A DNA stretch of 64,000 nucleotides from Formicarius rufipectus. Lineage: Eukaryota; Chordata; Aves; Passeriformes; Formicariidae. The stretch is taken from positions 713,697 to 777,696 of the forward strand of contig VXAU01002436.1 in NCBI GenBank assembly GCA_013399695.1, written 5' to 3'. Below are positions 1 through 11,823 of the stretch, in pieces (position 1 is the stretch's first letter; each line of letters opens with the position of its first letter). Under the pieces are notes generated by a model that was not told where the DNA came from, did not search any database, and worked only from the letters and a program-made list of their open reading frames with translations. Made by a program: the position numbers and the translations under genes.

Positions 1-3000
1 AACCTTTGTAACAGGAAGAAAATCCCTCACTGTCCCCATTCTCTCGCTGCATACTCAGAAATATCATTGCAGACAAGCTCTCCAGCCCTGCTGGGAGCAA
101 ACTGGGAAGGACAGAAGAGAAGCAGCACTCAGCTCCATCCCTTCACACCCCCCCGCATTCAGCAGAGCTTGCTGGATGGAGCAGAGCAATAACATACACC
201 TCAAACAAGGGGCTGCAGCAGCTGCTGTGCCTGGGCTCCCACAGGCTCTGGGAGGTCTGTGGTCCACCACAGCTCCAAAATCACTGGCAAGGCAGGGCTG
301 TTGGACAAAGCAAGATCAAGTCCTCAGCTGACAGCTCAGCCATCTGCCAGGCCCCTGCCCTGTGGCAGCTGTGGATTCCAGCTCCACCTCCCAGTGGCAC
401 ATCTGCTCATTTGAAAAAAAATCAGGGTGCTGTTTGAGGTCATTCTATATTCCCTGGAAACAAAAAAATAAAAGCTGGTTTTAGCGGCTTTTTCAATCTC
501 TGTGAACAGACTGAGCTCGTGGCACACTGCCTTTGTCCTGGTTTGCTGTCACCAAGTGTGACATCTCCACCCACCTCTATGTTGTCCACCTCTGCCTGCT
601 CCTCCTTGGCTTCCTCATGCCCAAGTGCATCCAAGTCAGCTTGTCGCCACACGTGTCCTCTTCTAGAGCAGAGCCCAGAACATCAAAGGCCACCCATCAG
701 AAGGGGCACAGACCCACCCAATGGAATTCTTAATCTGCACTATAAACCAGGAGGCCAAACCATTGGGCCAAACATCTAAAACAATTTGCCATGCCCCTGA
801 GCCTTGCCCAGTCAGGTCCCATCAGAGCAGCACTGTGCTTTGCTCTCCACCCTGCCTGGAGCAGGGAGACCACACAGCTCCAAGTGTGTTCCCTGTTAAC
901 CATGATTTGGGACTGCCTGTTCTCGTGGCTGTGAAAATCATATCTGCTTTGTACAAAAGGCTTGTTTGCAATGTACAAATCCTGGGAGCTGTAAAATACC
1001 AACAGCTGCTGGAAAGGGCATTGGAAGTTCAGCAGCTGGAGACTGTTTGATCTCTCTGTAGCTCAAAGTCCTGCTTATAGTAATAGTCTCAGGAGCCAGG
1101 AGATATTCCCAATAAACTGTTCTCAGTAACAGATACTCTTCAAAATGATATTTAAAAGGAAAATGTGTGTCAAAACCAGACAAAGGGTCAAGTCTTCCTC
1201 TCACAAAAGCTGCGTCTTGAGTTTACATGTGTATGCGAGATGAGCAGGTTTTACCCCGTGGTCTCTGCCACAGCTCTCAGATCTGGCAGTTTGGAGGCTT
1301 CAAACACACCCTGGAACAGCCCGTTTGAAGTCCTGCAAACCCCAGGCCATTGAATGTTAACCAGAAACTCCCACATCAGACTCCTTTGCTTTGGAGCAGA
1401 TATTTCACATTCAGGCTTCAGCTCACAGACAACTGATCAAATCTTGAGGCTCTCCCAGCTGCTCCTCAGTAGCTTATTTATGCTCAGGTTGAAGAAGCTG
1501 TTTTATTCTTAGGGAAAGCTTGGACCAGGGGGGCAGCATCCTGTTTGCTGTGTTTCCACTTTCACTGATGTTCCTCCAGACTTCCATTTGTGAGAAGTGG
1601 CTCTTCCCTCATCTGTGTTGTTTGCTGTGATCACACTTTGAGGCACCCAGAGGTAACAATTAGGATTGGGCACAGTTTCTGCAGCAAGAGGCAGCCTAAG
1701 AGGTGATTACACCAATTACCATCAGTCCAATCAAGGCACAGCACAAGCTCTTGGATTGGAGACCAAGTATTCTTCCAGGTTTTCAATCCCAAGCACGTTT
1801 TGAGTGCATCACTTAAGAAAAAAGCCTTTTGTGGGATGAGTTGCTTAGGCTACCCAGGAGATTTTGCCATAGCAGCCACGTCAAACTAAGTGGGATTGAA
1901 CACCCAAACCTTTTCAGCAGTATTGAAAAGCTTGTCCAGGCTGTCTTCCCTGTCCTGGGGAGATGTAAGCAATTGGCATGAGGCAGCTCAACACTTCAGT
2001 TAGAAAATGATCATTTTGAGCTTAGTGGCAGCCCTGCCACGTCAAGGGGGATCTCACCATGCATTGATGAAGATACAGGAAGGCAGCTTTCCTTTCTCAC
2101 TCTGGCCTGCCTAAGGAAAAGTCACTTGCAATCCTCTTCTTCTTGGATAATTAGTAACAACCCCCCACCACAGAAAACCTATTTCAATCCCTGACCAAGA
2201 TCAGTTCTGGTGAGTAAGTTTCTTATCGCAGAAACAGAGGATTGAGCAGGGATTTGTGCATTACTGGGAGTGAACAACACAGAGTGCCACACCAGTAAGT
2301 TCAAGGAAGATATGATACTATCTCTTAGTCCAAGTGACCTTGGGGAGGACTTTCATTCCCCCCATTCCCATCTGCCCACAGAGCTCCATCCAGCTGCAGG
2401 AGGACATTGGCCAGTGCTGCTGCCCACCCAGGGAAGGCCTGCCCATGCCCTGGCTCTCCAGGCCAGGCTGGAAGAGGCTGAAACCTTCCAACAAACACCC
2501 TGAACTTGCCTTGGCCTTGAACAGTCCAGAGGGGCAAATCCAACATATGGTCCCAGAGCGTGATGCAAACCCGGGATGAGTTGTAAGTAGGAGGGATTCA
2601 AACAATCCCACATTAAAGAATAGCTGGTCCATATGTTTCCTCTCTCCTTTTTCTGCATCCTGGAGGATTTTAGCCAGGAAACATGGTGGGGTCTTTTACC
2701 TTGAGAGCTGGGATTTGTGGCTCTCAATTTAGTCGTGGATGCACGTGTGCAAGCACAGAACAATGAGCCTTCCCTGGAGTGCTATTTTTGGGGTCTTGGT
2801 TGCAAGACAATTACAGTGTTGTGCTGATGCCTGTTAGTAATGGTTGCAATATAATTGTAGAATGAAAAGTGGACAGCTTTTGGGGGAGACATCCTGCCCT
2901 TTATGTGTGCTCAGGGTCTCATGGGCAACTAAAGAAAGAGGAAATAAATTTGTCATCATCTGAAACACTGTGTAACTTCACTGTGGAAGAAGGGACAGAC

Positions 3001-3149
3001 TTTGGTTTCCTTTACAGCAGTGCAGATCCCTCCAGTTCATAGAATTCATTTCAGATTTGCACGTGTCTGATTTAATCAGAACAGGGTCCATTCAACACAA
3101 GAAAAAGCCCAAAGCAAAGTTAATATAGAGAATTATCTGCTTACTTACA
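1..3149. other. intergenic stretch, no intact gene
   Basis: I see no exon I can support here on either strand. Open frames are short and lack recognisable domains or paired splice sites. It lies downstream (on the minus strand) of the two myosin relic exons, so further motor exons of the same dead gene would be expected here, but none is recognisable by eye. Confidence 0.5.
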
Positions 3150-3213
3150 ACTCCCAGTGTTAGTCCCAGCCAGCTTGCCTGTGCCACCACAGTGAATTCG
3201 GATAAATTTGCCC
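3150..3213 (-). pseudogene. MYH16: MYH16-like relic exon: myosin motor GKFIRIH segment
   Basis: Read on the minus strand, a TCTAG acceptor is followed by exactly 64 nt and then a GTAAGT donor (3149-3144). The exon encodes GKFIRIHCGGTGKLAGTNTGS plus one base. Sarcomeric myosin heavy chains have a 64-nt exon at this place in the motor domain, just after the SSRF motif, with consensus close to [21 protein letters not shown] and the same phase. Both splice sites survive and the frame is open. However, the invariant Phe after RIH is Cys, and the near-invariant ADIE stretch has become TNTG, which a few transitions can explain. Such change in a core motor helix argues for a non-functional copy. The MYH16 name is an inference from position: MYH16 neighbours KPNA7 and SMURF1 in mammals, on the strand opposite to them, as here. 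A different sarcomeric MYH is possible but less likely. Confidence 0.75.
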
Positions 3214-3876
3214 TAGATGAGAAAATAAAAGATGAGTCTGTTAATCAGGATTGCAATATCTGTAGGAAAACAGAGAGTAGCTGAGAGGTTCTGTGCGTTC
3301 ATCAGGGACAGACAGCGTTGCCTGTAGGGGCAGATTTGCAAGTCAGTGAGAGGAAATTTAATCTTTTCAAAGATCAGATCTATAAAAAACCCTCTTTCTT
3401 CTTGGATTCTGTATTAGAGCTTAAAGAAATCCTCCTCTCTCTGCAGCATATGGCAGAAGTGTGTAGCACACAGAAGCAGGAATGAGGCTGCAGTTGAAAA
3501 CCCCAATGTTTCACATTTTAACTGACAATTTCAAAATTAATCTGCAAAAAAATCTGCAAAATTAAAAATAATACTAATTTTTAACTGATGCAGCAGTGAT
3601 CAGTTGAAAGGGCATTGATTTGGGGTTGATCAAAACTATTTTTTTATTTGACATATGAAAACTTGACATCTAAAAATAGGACGGCAAAATAAAACTGACT
3701 TACAAACTCAGTTCAAGAAAATGGGAATCAATAATGCTTTGTGAGAAATGTGAAGCAAATAGAAATCAACTTTGCTGCTTGAGGAGGCATTTTAAGATAC
3801 TTTTTAGTGTATTTTTTTCTGAGGGAAGATCTTTGTACAGTCTACAGTGGCCTACCAGCAAAGGGCTGGTACTTAT

Positions 3877-3969
3877 AAAGTGAAAGGAATTCTTCTTCCT
3901 CGTAGTTTTAGCATCATTAAGGGTCTCCAGAAGAGGACTCATCTGGTTTACTTGGTCTTCCAGGGGTTC
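3877..3969 (-). pseudogene. MYH16: MYH16-like relic exon: myosin motor LEDQ...AKT segment, broken donor
   Basis: On the minus strand a TTTTTCTAG acceptor precedes 93 nt (31 codons) that align without gaps to the sarcomeric myosin exon just upstream of the GKFIRIH exon. Retained landmarks include LEDQ, PLLE, AKT, an Arg and a terminal Phe. The family's GTLEDQ has become EPLEDQ, the EAFGNAKT core reads ETLNDAKT, and the NDNSSRF end reads KKNSFHF. The family's 5' donor GTAAGT is ATAAGT here (3876-3871), so normal splicing to the next exon would fail. The exon lies 663 bases from the 64-nt exon, in the correct order and orientation. The conserved length and frame, with heavy replacement and a dead donor, indicate a decayed gene and not an intron-less retrocopy. 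Confidence 0.78.
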
Positions 3970-4679
3970 CTAGAAAAATCAGATAAAAGTCAGCACCAGC
4001 AGGATGCTCTATGCTGAAGCCTTGGCCTTAAAGCTCAACAACTCCTCACCACCCAAACCATCCCGGTAAATACATTTTCTGTCAGTCAGCTCCCACAAAA
4101 AGCTGAATTACTGCTGTGAGCAGCAATTCCAGTCAAGTTCAGCCCTGACAAGGGCTCTCCACAGGAATCCAGCAGTGTGGATTTGGGGCTGATCCTGGTT
4201 CCAAGAAGGAACACCAAAAGCAATCTTTGTTGCTGTGCTTAGTGCTCCAGTCCGACGGAAAAGAGATTTTTGGGATACTCCAGGTTTGAGAAACCCACAG
4301 GGGAATGGTTGGGCAACGCTGGGATCTGCAAGCAGAAAGCTGGGAAAGAGGAGCGAGGTTTGTGGCTTGGAGGAGGAGGAAGGTTATTCCAAGGATAGAG
4401 GGCAGCATAAGACAGGCTAGGAATGCGTGTGGGATTGGGACAGCCTGGGGGGAGACGTCGTGGAGGAGGAAACAGGAGCAGGGGGACAAGCTGGGACTTG
4501 GTAATCCAGAAGCGTGGCGGTGAGGAAGCTGGAAGGAGGAATAGGAAGCCACCGAAGGAATCCCACAAGGCTTGAACAACAGCATTTTTGCTGCGAGGCC
4601 AAATGTAGCTGCTGTTTGTCTTTAAATTCAGAATTGTTTTACTGACCCCCATAGCGGAGTCAGAGTGGGGATGGAAAAG

Positions 4680-4766
4680 GAAGAGGAGAAAAAAGAAAGA
4701 GAAAATAAGAAAAGGGAGAAGGGAGGAGAGGAGAGGAGAGGAGAGGAGAGGAGAGGGAGAGGAGAG
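4680..4766 (+). repeat. purine-rich microsatellite, GGAGA repeats
   Basis: An almost pure A/G tract: mixed AAAGA/AAGGG runs lead into about nine tandem GGAGA units (from about 4722). The minus-strand open frame across it, rich in Ser, Leu and Phe, is an artefact of the repeat and not a gene. Confidence 0.9.
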
Positions 4767-5268
4767 ACTTTTTACTGTTTTGGTTTTGAAGGTTGCAGGA
4801 AATAAAATGCTGGGAAATTCCACCTGACTGAGGATCCCTGAGGCTGCTCTACAGCACTGTTCTCTCAGGTATCTCCATGCTGTCTGCAAACACTGTGATT
4901 ATTCCTCCCACTGCTGTTTATTCCCATTTCCAGACCAGCTGTGAGTCCTGAGCTCTGGGTGAGTGTGGATCAAGGCCCCGCTCTGTTTTATGAATGGGCA
5001 GAAAGAAATGCAGGGAATTTATTTGGAGAGGGCAGAGAAAAGCAGAAAAGTCAAACACTCTGGTGCTTTGCCATTTGCTTTAACAAGTGACAGGCAGGGA
5101 AAAGGGGCTTGGATATGAGCTGACATTGGAAGACTGAAGTCACACACACAATTTAAAGCAGCATGGGCTGGTTCTCTGAGTCAGGGCTGGTTCCCTGAAT
5201 CAGGACTGGTTCCTGTCCTGCCCTTATCCTGGGCTCCTTTGCCATTCCCTCTGTCCTTTCAAATTTTA

Positions 5269-5450
5269 GAATCAGAGTCATATCATGGCCTTGGCTGGAA
5301 GGAACCTTAAAGCTCATCCAGTTCCCCCCGCTTCCCCCAGCCCAGGTGGCTCCAAGCCCCATCCAACCTGGCCTTGGACACTTCCAGGGATGGGGCAGCC
5401 ACAGCTGCTCTGGGCACCTGTGCCAGGACCTGCCCCTCCTCACAACCATT
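5269..5450 (-). mobile_element. CR1 LINE 3' fragment
   Basis: The reverse complement matches the CR1 3' untranslated end: an AGAATCAGAGTCAT terminus, GGCTGGAAGGAACCTTAAAG, then the CCCCATCCAACCTGGCCTTGG and GGGATGGGGCAGCC blocks. It is 5'-truncated, as usual for CR1. The far boundary fades into unique sequence. Confidence 0.85.
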
Positions 5451-8400
5451 GGACATCTTGGATTCCCTTTTTGGCAAAGGGTAGAACTAGAAGGAAAGGA
5501 GGGGAGCAGTGCTTCCCACATGGCTGAGAAGCAGAATGTTGAAGCCCAGAATTTCCCGTGCTGCTGTTCTGTTCACACCTCCCAGTTCAACAGGAACCTG
5601 CAGCAGAAGGAACTGGAAAGTCAACATCTCAAGCCAGGGTGGCAGTTCCTAAGAGGGGCCAGAGAGCAAGAGATTAACTGGGGAGAAACAGGGACAGTAA
5701 TCCCACATTCTCTTTGCCTTCCTCACTATCCAGTGCCAGGCCACCGGAACGGGGGGGGCTTTTCTCCCATCTTTCTCTCCTTAGACCATAATGTGGGGAC
5801 AGTTCTTAGCTGGGGGCTCAGAGAAGCCTGAAAGGGAGGACCTGGTTCATCAGCTCCTCTCCTCAGCCATCAAAAACTACCAGGAGAGCCCCTGGCACAT
5901 CCACTTCCCATGGCCCTTGGTGGTTTTCCCCTTGTCACACCCTGAGTCCATACCTGTGGCAAAGCCATTCCACAGGAGGGAGCAGGGGAGTTCAAGGCCA
6001 TGACTCATGTCCCAAGGCTTTGCATTTTTTGGGAGCTGTTCTGTGTTGGGAGCAGAGCGTGTCCCACACTCGGGGTAGTTTTCCTTGCCCCACCCACACA
6101 CCTGAGCCAGCATTCACCTTGCCAAGGCGACAGCCAAGCTGCTGGTGGTGTCCAGCACCCAAAGATGTGCCTCCCGGGGACCTGCCCGACCTGCTCAGCT
6201 CGCTGCTCCCACAGAGGAGGAGCTGATTTCATCATTCCCATGATCAAAGGGAGCAGGGGCTGGGCTGTGGCTTTGTTTGGACACACTGCCCAGGCGAGGG
6301 CTGCTCCTGTCCCACCTCTGCAGCCTCAAGCGATGCTGAGCACCAGCCTTGTGACTCAGCCTGCTCAGGAGTCACTCCGGGGAGAGTGGGAGAAGCCCCT
6401 AGGCTGGGAAGGAGATTCTGGCCACCAGGGTCTGGATTTAGAGAGCCACTGCTTGGGCTGAAGTCAGCCTGGCACTGGTTGGAGATCGCGATGTCGCTGG
6501 TTCTTCTGGTGAGCTCATTTCTCCACCATCCTCCTGAAAACCTTAATGGTCTAACAATACACGTGTGCAAGGTCTCCAGGGCAGCAGAGCTGCACCTTTG
6601 GAAACCAGTGTCCTGGCTCAGAAAGGTCCTGGGGTAGCAGTGTCAGCTGCAACCTGCTGCTCTGGGATGAATTTCACCCAGAAAGCAGAAAGGAGAAATG
6701 TCCTCTGTCCACTTCCACTGTGACCAGACAGGGATAAGGAAAGTGACAGCTCAGCAGTCATTTCCCCTCCCAATCCACACGGTTAAATCTGTAGACAGGC
6801 TGGGTTTAGATGCCTGGATTTGCAATGCATATTTGAGGCTTGGCTCAGGTCTGTAATTAATCTGTCACCCCCCTGAAACACGTGGACTGACGTGGTCTCT
6901 GGAGCAGATCAATGAAACATTAAACAGAAGATAAATGCAGGTGACAAAATGGTTCGTGCTGGCATCAAACAGTTTCTTGGGTGCAAGTCTCACATTTTTA
7001 TGGAATTTTCAGTTCTTTATGCCTCACCCTCCTTTAACAGCTGTGGAAACCCGGGCAGGGTGTGATGACAATTTACATTTTCTGAGTTGTTCACCCAGTG
7101 TCAGCCCATTTTTTGGCAGAGTACCTACAAAAGTACCTACAGAGTTCTGGCCTTTCAGTCTGAAGCCAGCAGGAGTGCTCAGCTTCTCTGAAGTCAGCCT
7201 TCCATTGTGGTGTTTAGGTTCCCAGAGACAATGTATGATTTTAAAAGCTCAATGTACATGTAGTCCCAGAAGTCAAGGAAGGGGTAAGGCCATGCCAACA
7301 CCTGGGGGAGGGTTAAATCCCTGAAATTCCATTTTGACAGAATCGTGTGGAATTTAATAAACTCATGGTTAAGATACCTGTGAATTCAGACCTACCTGTT
7401 ATAAAACACAGTGAATACAAATCCAGGTGGGCTCCACACACATCTGCAGGCACCATCCTTTTCTCTTTCTGCTTCTCCTTGTTCTTGTTGCCACATGGCC
7501 CTTCCTGCTCTCCATCCCACACCTCTTCCCAGCCATCACACACAGCAGGGACTTCCCAGGTTAAACCCAAGGTCCTGGAATTGTGTTTGCAAGGGCTGGA
7601 CAGGCTCTTTCAGAACTGTCCAAAGGGCCTGAGCCAGCAATTACATCTTAAAAGAGGTCACACATTCTTTATCTGTAAATCCAGTGGTGTGAGGGCCTGG
7701 ATTGGGAAGCTTTGATCCCTCCAGAGAGGTCAGATAGTACTTTGTTTGGTGGGGATTTCTTCTTGTCTTGCCTTGTAGGGTGTTCTGTGAACTCAGCTGC
7801 TGGAGTGGAGGGAAAAGAGGCTGAAGTAGAAAGACCATCTAAAGAAACTTCCATTCCAAATCACATCCTCGGCCATGTCTTTGCCAAGGTGGAACAGGGG
7901 ATTTCATCACAGCTGATCGTTGGCAGGCAAACCTCAGACTGAACCCTTGGCAGGAGCAGCCACATTGCTGGTGGAATTCAAGTTTCGTTTTAAAACAATT
8001 CACATTCAAGATGAATAAATTCTGTGTGTTTGCTGCAAGCAGAGAGGATAAAGCTGTTGTGTTGCTGCCTTGTGTGTTTTGGTTACTTGGTGGGCATGAA
8101 CTGCTCTGAAAGACACGAGAGACAACAGCTCCTGTCTCTGCTTTAAGTCTTTCCCTGCTGTATTTGCCTCAGCTGGAGTGTCTGGGATGTGGTTACCCTG
8201 CCAGTAGTGCCATTATGGGTGTTGTGGGTGAACACACTTGGGATAGAGTTTCCAAGCAGGAAGATTCAGATAAACAACTGCTTTGAGGTGAAAATTAGAG
8301 AGTTCACGTTACACCCACCTCTTGAATTTGTAACTGACTATTCACCCTGAAAATCTGATTCTAGGAACGCAGCATGTCCCATCAGGAGCAGAATAATACC

Positions 8401-9225
8401 ACAGAAACCATGACCAGCCTGAGTCCTGAACGCTGAGAACTGTGATTAACTCCTCAGGAATCTATCCAGAGCAAGTCTTATTTTCTGGGCTTTTTTAGGT
8501 CAATATTTCAAACCTTGAATCTGTGAATGAAGATTGTAAGCAGTTCTCAGCCAAACATCTTAGAGAAGGATGGGAAATGCATTGAATAAGTAACGGGTTC
8601 TGACCTGTTTGCTCATGTGGAATGTGAATTAATAGATGTTTTGACCACACAGGAGGGGAGGGCTGCAAAGGCAGCAGACAGATCTCTCTGTGAGGGGGCA
8701 CAGGGCAAAATGGCAAACCTGAAATAGCTGTTGGTTTACTCAGCCCATGGACAGAGCAGCAACAGCCAGGACCCAGCCAGGCTCCTTTGTGCTTCCTAGG
8801 ATGCCTCTTGGTGGGTTTAGTGAGGTGCCATTGCAGTTCCCACAGCCCAAGCCCCCTCCTGAACCATCCCTGGCCACGCTCTGCTCCAGCCCCTCACCAC
8901 ACTGGGCTGGGCTGAAGCTGGTTCACCACACATGGCATTGTCTGGGGAGGGGTTTTGGAAGGTTCCCCTGGAGGATGGAGCAGAGGTTGGGCAGTGACCT
9001 GTCCCCACAGCACAGCAGGCTCTGCAGGCAGCGGCTCACGGCAGGGAGTTGTCTGCTGAGCAGGATGTTTGCCTTTGGTGTGGGCTCAGCTTCTTGCCCT
9101 GACACAGATTCCTTCATCATGGTAAAGTGAGACTGAGAGTCCAGCCCTCTTGCCTGGAGGGATGGGGAGCATAACTGTGATTCAGATTGGAAAATGGTCT
9201 TCAGATAAGGGGCAGAGCAGCCCAT

Positions 9226-9435
9226 ATAGAACCACAGAATGGTTTGGGTTGAAAGTGACTTTAAAGATCATCTCATTCCAACCCCTTCCACCAGCCCAGG
9301 TTGCTCCAAGCCCCATCCAACCTGGCCTTGAACACTTCCAAAAATGGGCAGCCACAGCTTCTCTGGACAACCTCTGTCAGGGCCTCTCCACCCTCACAAG
9401 GGAGAATTTCCTCCAAGTATCAGTATCTAACTTAA
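9226..9435 (-). mobile_element. CR1 LINE 3' fragment
   Basis: It starts with AACCACAGAATGGTTTGGG (reverse of the CR1 tail) and carries the CATCCAACCTGGCCTTGAAC and CAGGGCCTCTCCACCCTCAC blocks. It is more diverged than the copy at 10.2 kb and is 5'-truncated. Confidence 0.85.
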
Positions 9436-10205
9436 AGATCCCCTATATAATAGAGACCACATACAAGAAAGGCTCTGGTCTCTCCCTCAGTGCTGCTCTG
9501 CCACACAGCAGCCCAGGTGTCCATAGTGACATCCCCAATTAAAAGGAAGGAGCTTGTAAATGGAGGAGGGCAAGGACAGGAACAGGGTGTACATAATCAC
9601 TTTTGATGGCTTGTCATAGAGCCTCAGCCTTTGTGCTGTGGTGACAAGCCTTGGAATAACAAGGAATTCAGTTTGCATACTGCACTTCAGGGTTGCATTT
9701 CAGCATCAGCAACAAACTGATCCCTGGTGATTCGGGGAGGAACAGAATCCACCTCGGAAAGCCCTGCTGAGGGATCACAGGGTTATATAAAGATCTGCCC
9801 CAGGAGACAGCAAGATGTTTTTGCATTTATTAGTCATTTAGAAAATAATGAGAGCTGCATCCTCATTCTCAGCTGTTGTCTGTTCTTGCTTGGGGAGGAT
9901 CAGTGTGTTCCTGTGAGGGCTGCAGGGGGTGTTGTCTGTGCAAACAGGACCAGGCTCTAACCAAACAAGGGCAGATCGCTGCTCATGAGGCAGAGGGGGT
10001 CTGATGGGGACAATGCCATGGACTTTCAAATCCCACCAGGTGCTCAATGAGTCACAGATCCTGCAGGAGACAGTTTGTGCAATTATGTGGTCAAAAACTC
10101 AACAGGGAAGGGTACGCAGAGGAAAACAGAGTTCAGGTTTGTCCTCCCGGTGTTCAACTTCTCAGTGCTCATGTTTTTAATCATAGCACTCAATTCAAGG
10201 AATTG

Positions 10206-10460
10206 TAGAATCATAGAATAGTTTGGGTTGGAAGGGACCTTAAAAGACCATTCCCATGCCATCCCACCTGCCATGGGCAGGGACACCTCCCCCCAGCCCA
10301 GGTGGCTCCAAGCCCCATCCAACCTGCCCTTGGACACTTCCAGAGATGGGGCAGCCACAGCTTCTCTTCCCAACCTGTGCCAGGGCCTGCCCACCCTCCC
10401 AGGGAAGAATTCCTTCCCAATATCCCATCTAACCCTGCCCTCTGTCAGTGGGAAGCTCAT
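10206..10460 (-). mobile_element. CR1 LINE 3' fragment, well preserved
   Basis: The terminus AGAATCATAGAATAGTTTGG is followed by all the standard CR1 tail blocks through the TCCCATCTAACCCTGCCCTC segment. It is nearly identical in reverse orientation to the copy at 11.8-12.2 kb, pointing to one young subfamily. Confidence 0.9.
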
Positions 10461-11618
10461 TACCAGATCAGTGAGTGTGTGAGATGTGAAGCAGCTCAAG
10501 CAGAGATGAGCATCACCTCCAGGCTCTGCAAAAATCATCTGCAGCTCCTGTGATGGGTGGAATACACGTGTTGAATCCTCTTTTTAGCATTTCCTGAGCA
10601 TGGCTTTCAAAGGAAGGCCCCTAAATACACATTTTAAACAAAGACACTAATTTCTGTTGAAATGCTGTCCTCAGCTGTGATAATGGGAGGCACTGGAGCA
10701 AGGTGAGCATCCCTCTGGCAGCAGGAAAGCTCATCTCCTCATCTAATTAAGCTGCCCGTGGACTCTCTGACAGCAGAGAGGCATCCACAGGCTCAAGACC
10801 CCATGATTTACATGGATTTTCAGGGGTTTTCATGGGGTTTCTCTTCCCTGCATGATTTACAAGGTATTTCAGTCCTTTAGAGAGCCTTTTTCCTTCTAGG
10901 TGTTGTGGAGCAAGGCCATGCATTATTTATACAAATTTATGTGGTTTTTTGAGTAATTCCAAGGTTTCTCCATCACTGTTGTGCCTCATCTCCAAATTCG
11001 CTATAGATTTCTCTGTTTCAATTCCTTGAGTTACAGATTCAAGGACTAAAAGAATAATTATTACTTGGGCCCTTTAGGAAAAAAAAGAGGGGAAAAAAGG
11101 AAGATTTTTGGGCATAGGTGATTATAGTTTCCACGGCTGAATCAGTGTCCCCTAACTGACAGAGGATAATGGATTTAATAAATAGCTATGATTAAGTCTG
11201 ATGTTATTTTTAAATAATTTCAAAAACTGTTACTCTAATCCCTCCGTGGCTGGCAGAAAGGAGGATGCTTAGAAGTTAAAATTAGGTCCTTAACGTTCAG
11301 CCTGGTGTGGAGTTACAGCCACTCCAGGGCTGTCCTGGTTTTCTGGGGCATCCTCTTACACCGTGGCCAAATGGACATTAACAGCTGCCCTTGGAAAGTG
11401 GGAATGAGCTCCCCCAGCTCCCACCCAGCCCTGCTGCTCTTCTCCTTCCTGAGGCTCCCATCACCTTCAGCGCAGCTGATGGGATAATCAGGTGGTGTTA
11501 CACTACTGTCTTCCTGCATGGAAATTCCCTTTTCCTTAATTCCCAGGGCTTCCCCAGCTCTTACAGGTCTCTTAATCAAGAAATATAGATGTCTTCTGTG
11601 TAATGTCATTGTGACTTC

Positions 11619-11641
11619 TTTTTTTTTTTTTTTTTTTTCAG
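11619..11641 (+). repeat. poly(T) tract ending in CAG
   Basis: Twenty consecutive T then CAG. It resembles a very strong splice acceptor, or the reversed poly(A) of a retroinsertion. No coding sequence follows that I recognise, so I treat it as a simple repeat. Confidence 0.7.
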
Positions 11642-11823
11642 CACCTCTGTGTCAGAGTGATCCCATTTCTTGGCTGGAAAAAAGCACTGAAGAACACTTT
11701 GCCTTGAAAAGCACCAGAGTTGGTCCCATGGCCACAGCAGGAGCTGGTTGAACCAAACTGATGTCAAAGCATACTTCTTTCCTTCTCCTCCTTTTCCTCT
11801 CATTATTTTCTCTCTTCTGGAGA

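Noticed and set aside
519..652. Coiled-coil-like minus-strand frame (ADLDALGHEEAKEEQAEVD), considered as myosin tail
   Set aside because: No alignment to a myosin tail segment and too close to the motor exons for normal gene order.
1440..1530. Minus-strand stretch with FFN resembling the myosin LQQFFNHH segment
   Set aside because: An in-frame stop and loss of all neighbouring conserved residues; three residues are not evidence.
2060..2145. Possible next myosin relic exon (minus strand) with a QVTFP reading
   Set aside because: Only a VTF core resembles the LLEKSRVTFQL segment; it needs an insertion and has no clear acceptor. Not enough to claim.
2270..2580. Plus-strand frame with QARLEEAETF
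   Set aside because: Looks coiled-coil-like for ten residues only, with Pro/His-rich flanks and no splice sites; treated as chance.
4239..4889. 216-residue minus-strand open frame
   Set aside because: Created by the purine microsatellite; Ser/Leu/Phe runs, no domain.
7700..7790. Possible myosin P-loop relic (minus strand, GGCAAGAC then AGTACT at the family's spacing)
   Set aside because: GKT and one Tyr match, but the rest of GESGAGKT is not visible and the acceptor distance is wrong; likely chance.
11390..11520. Possible first coding exon of the myosin (minus strand, LRKEKS)
   Set aside because: Resembles the LRKSEKER segment over six residues only, in a low-complexity Gly/Glu/Ser context without other matches.
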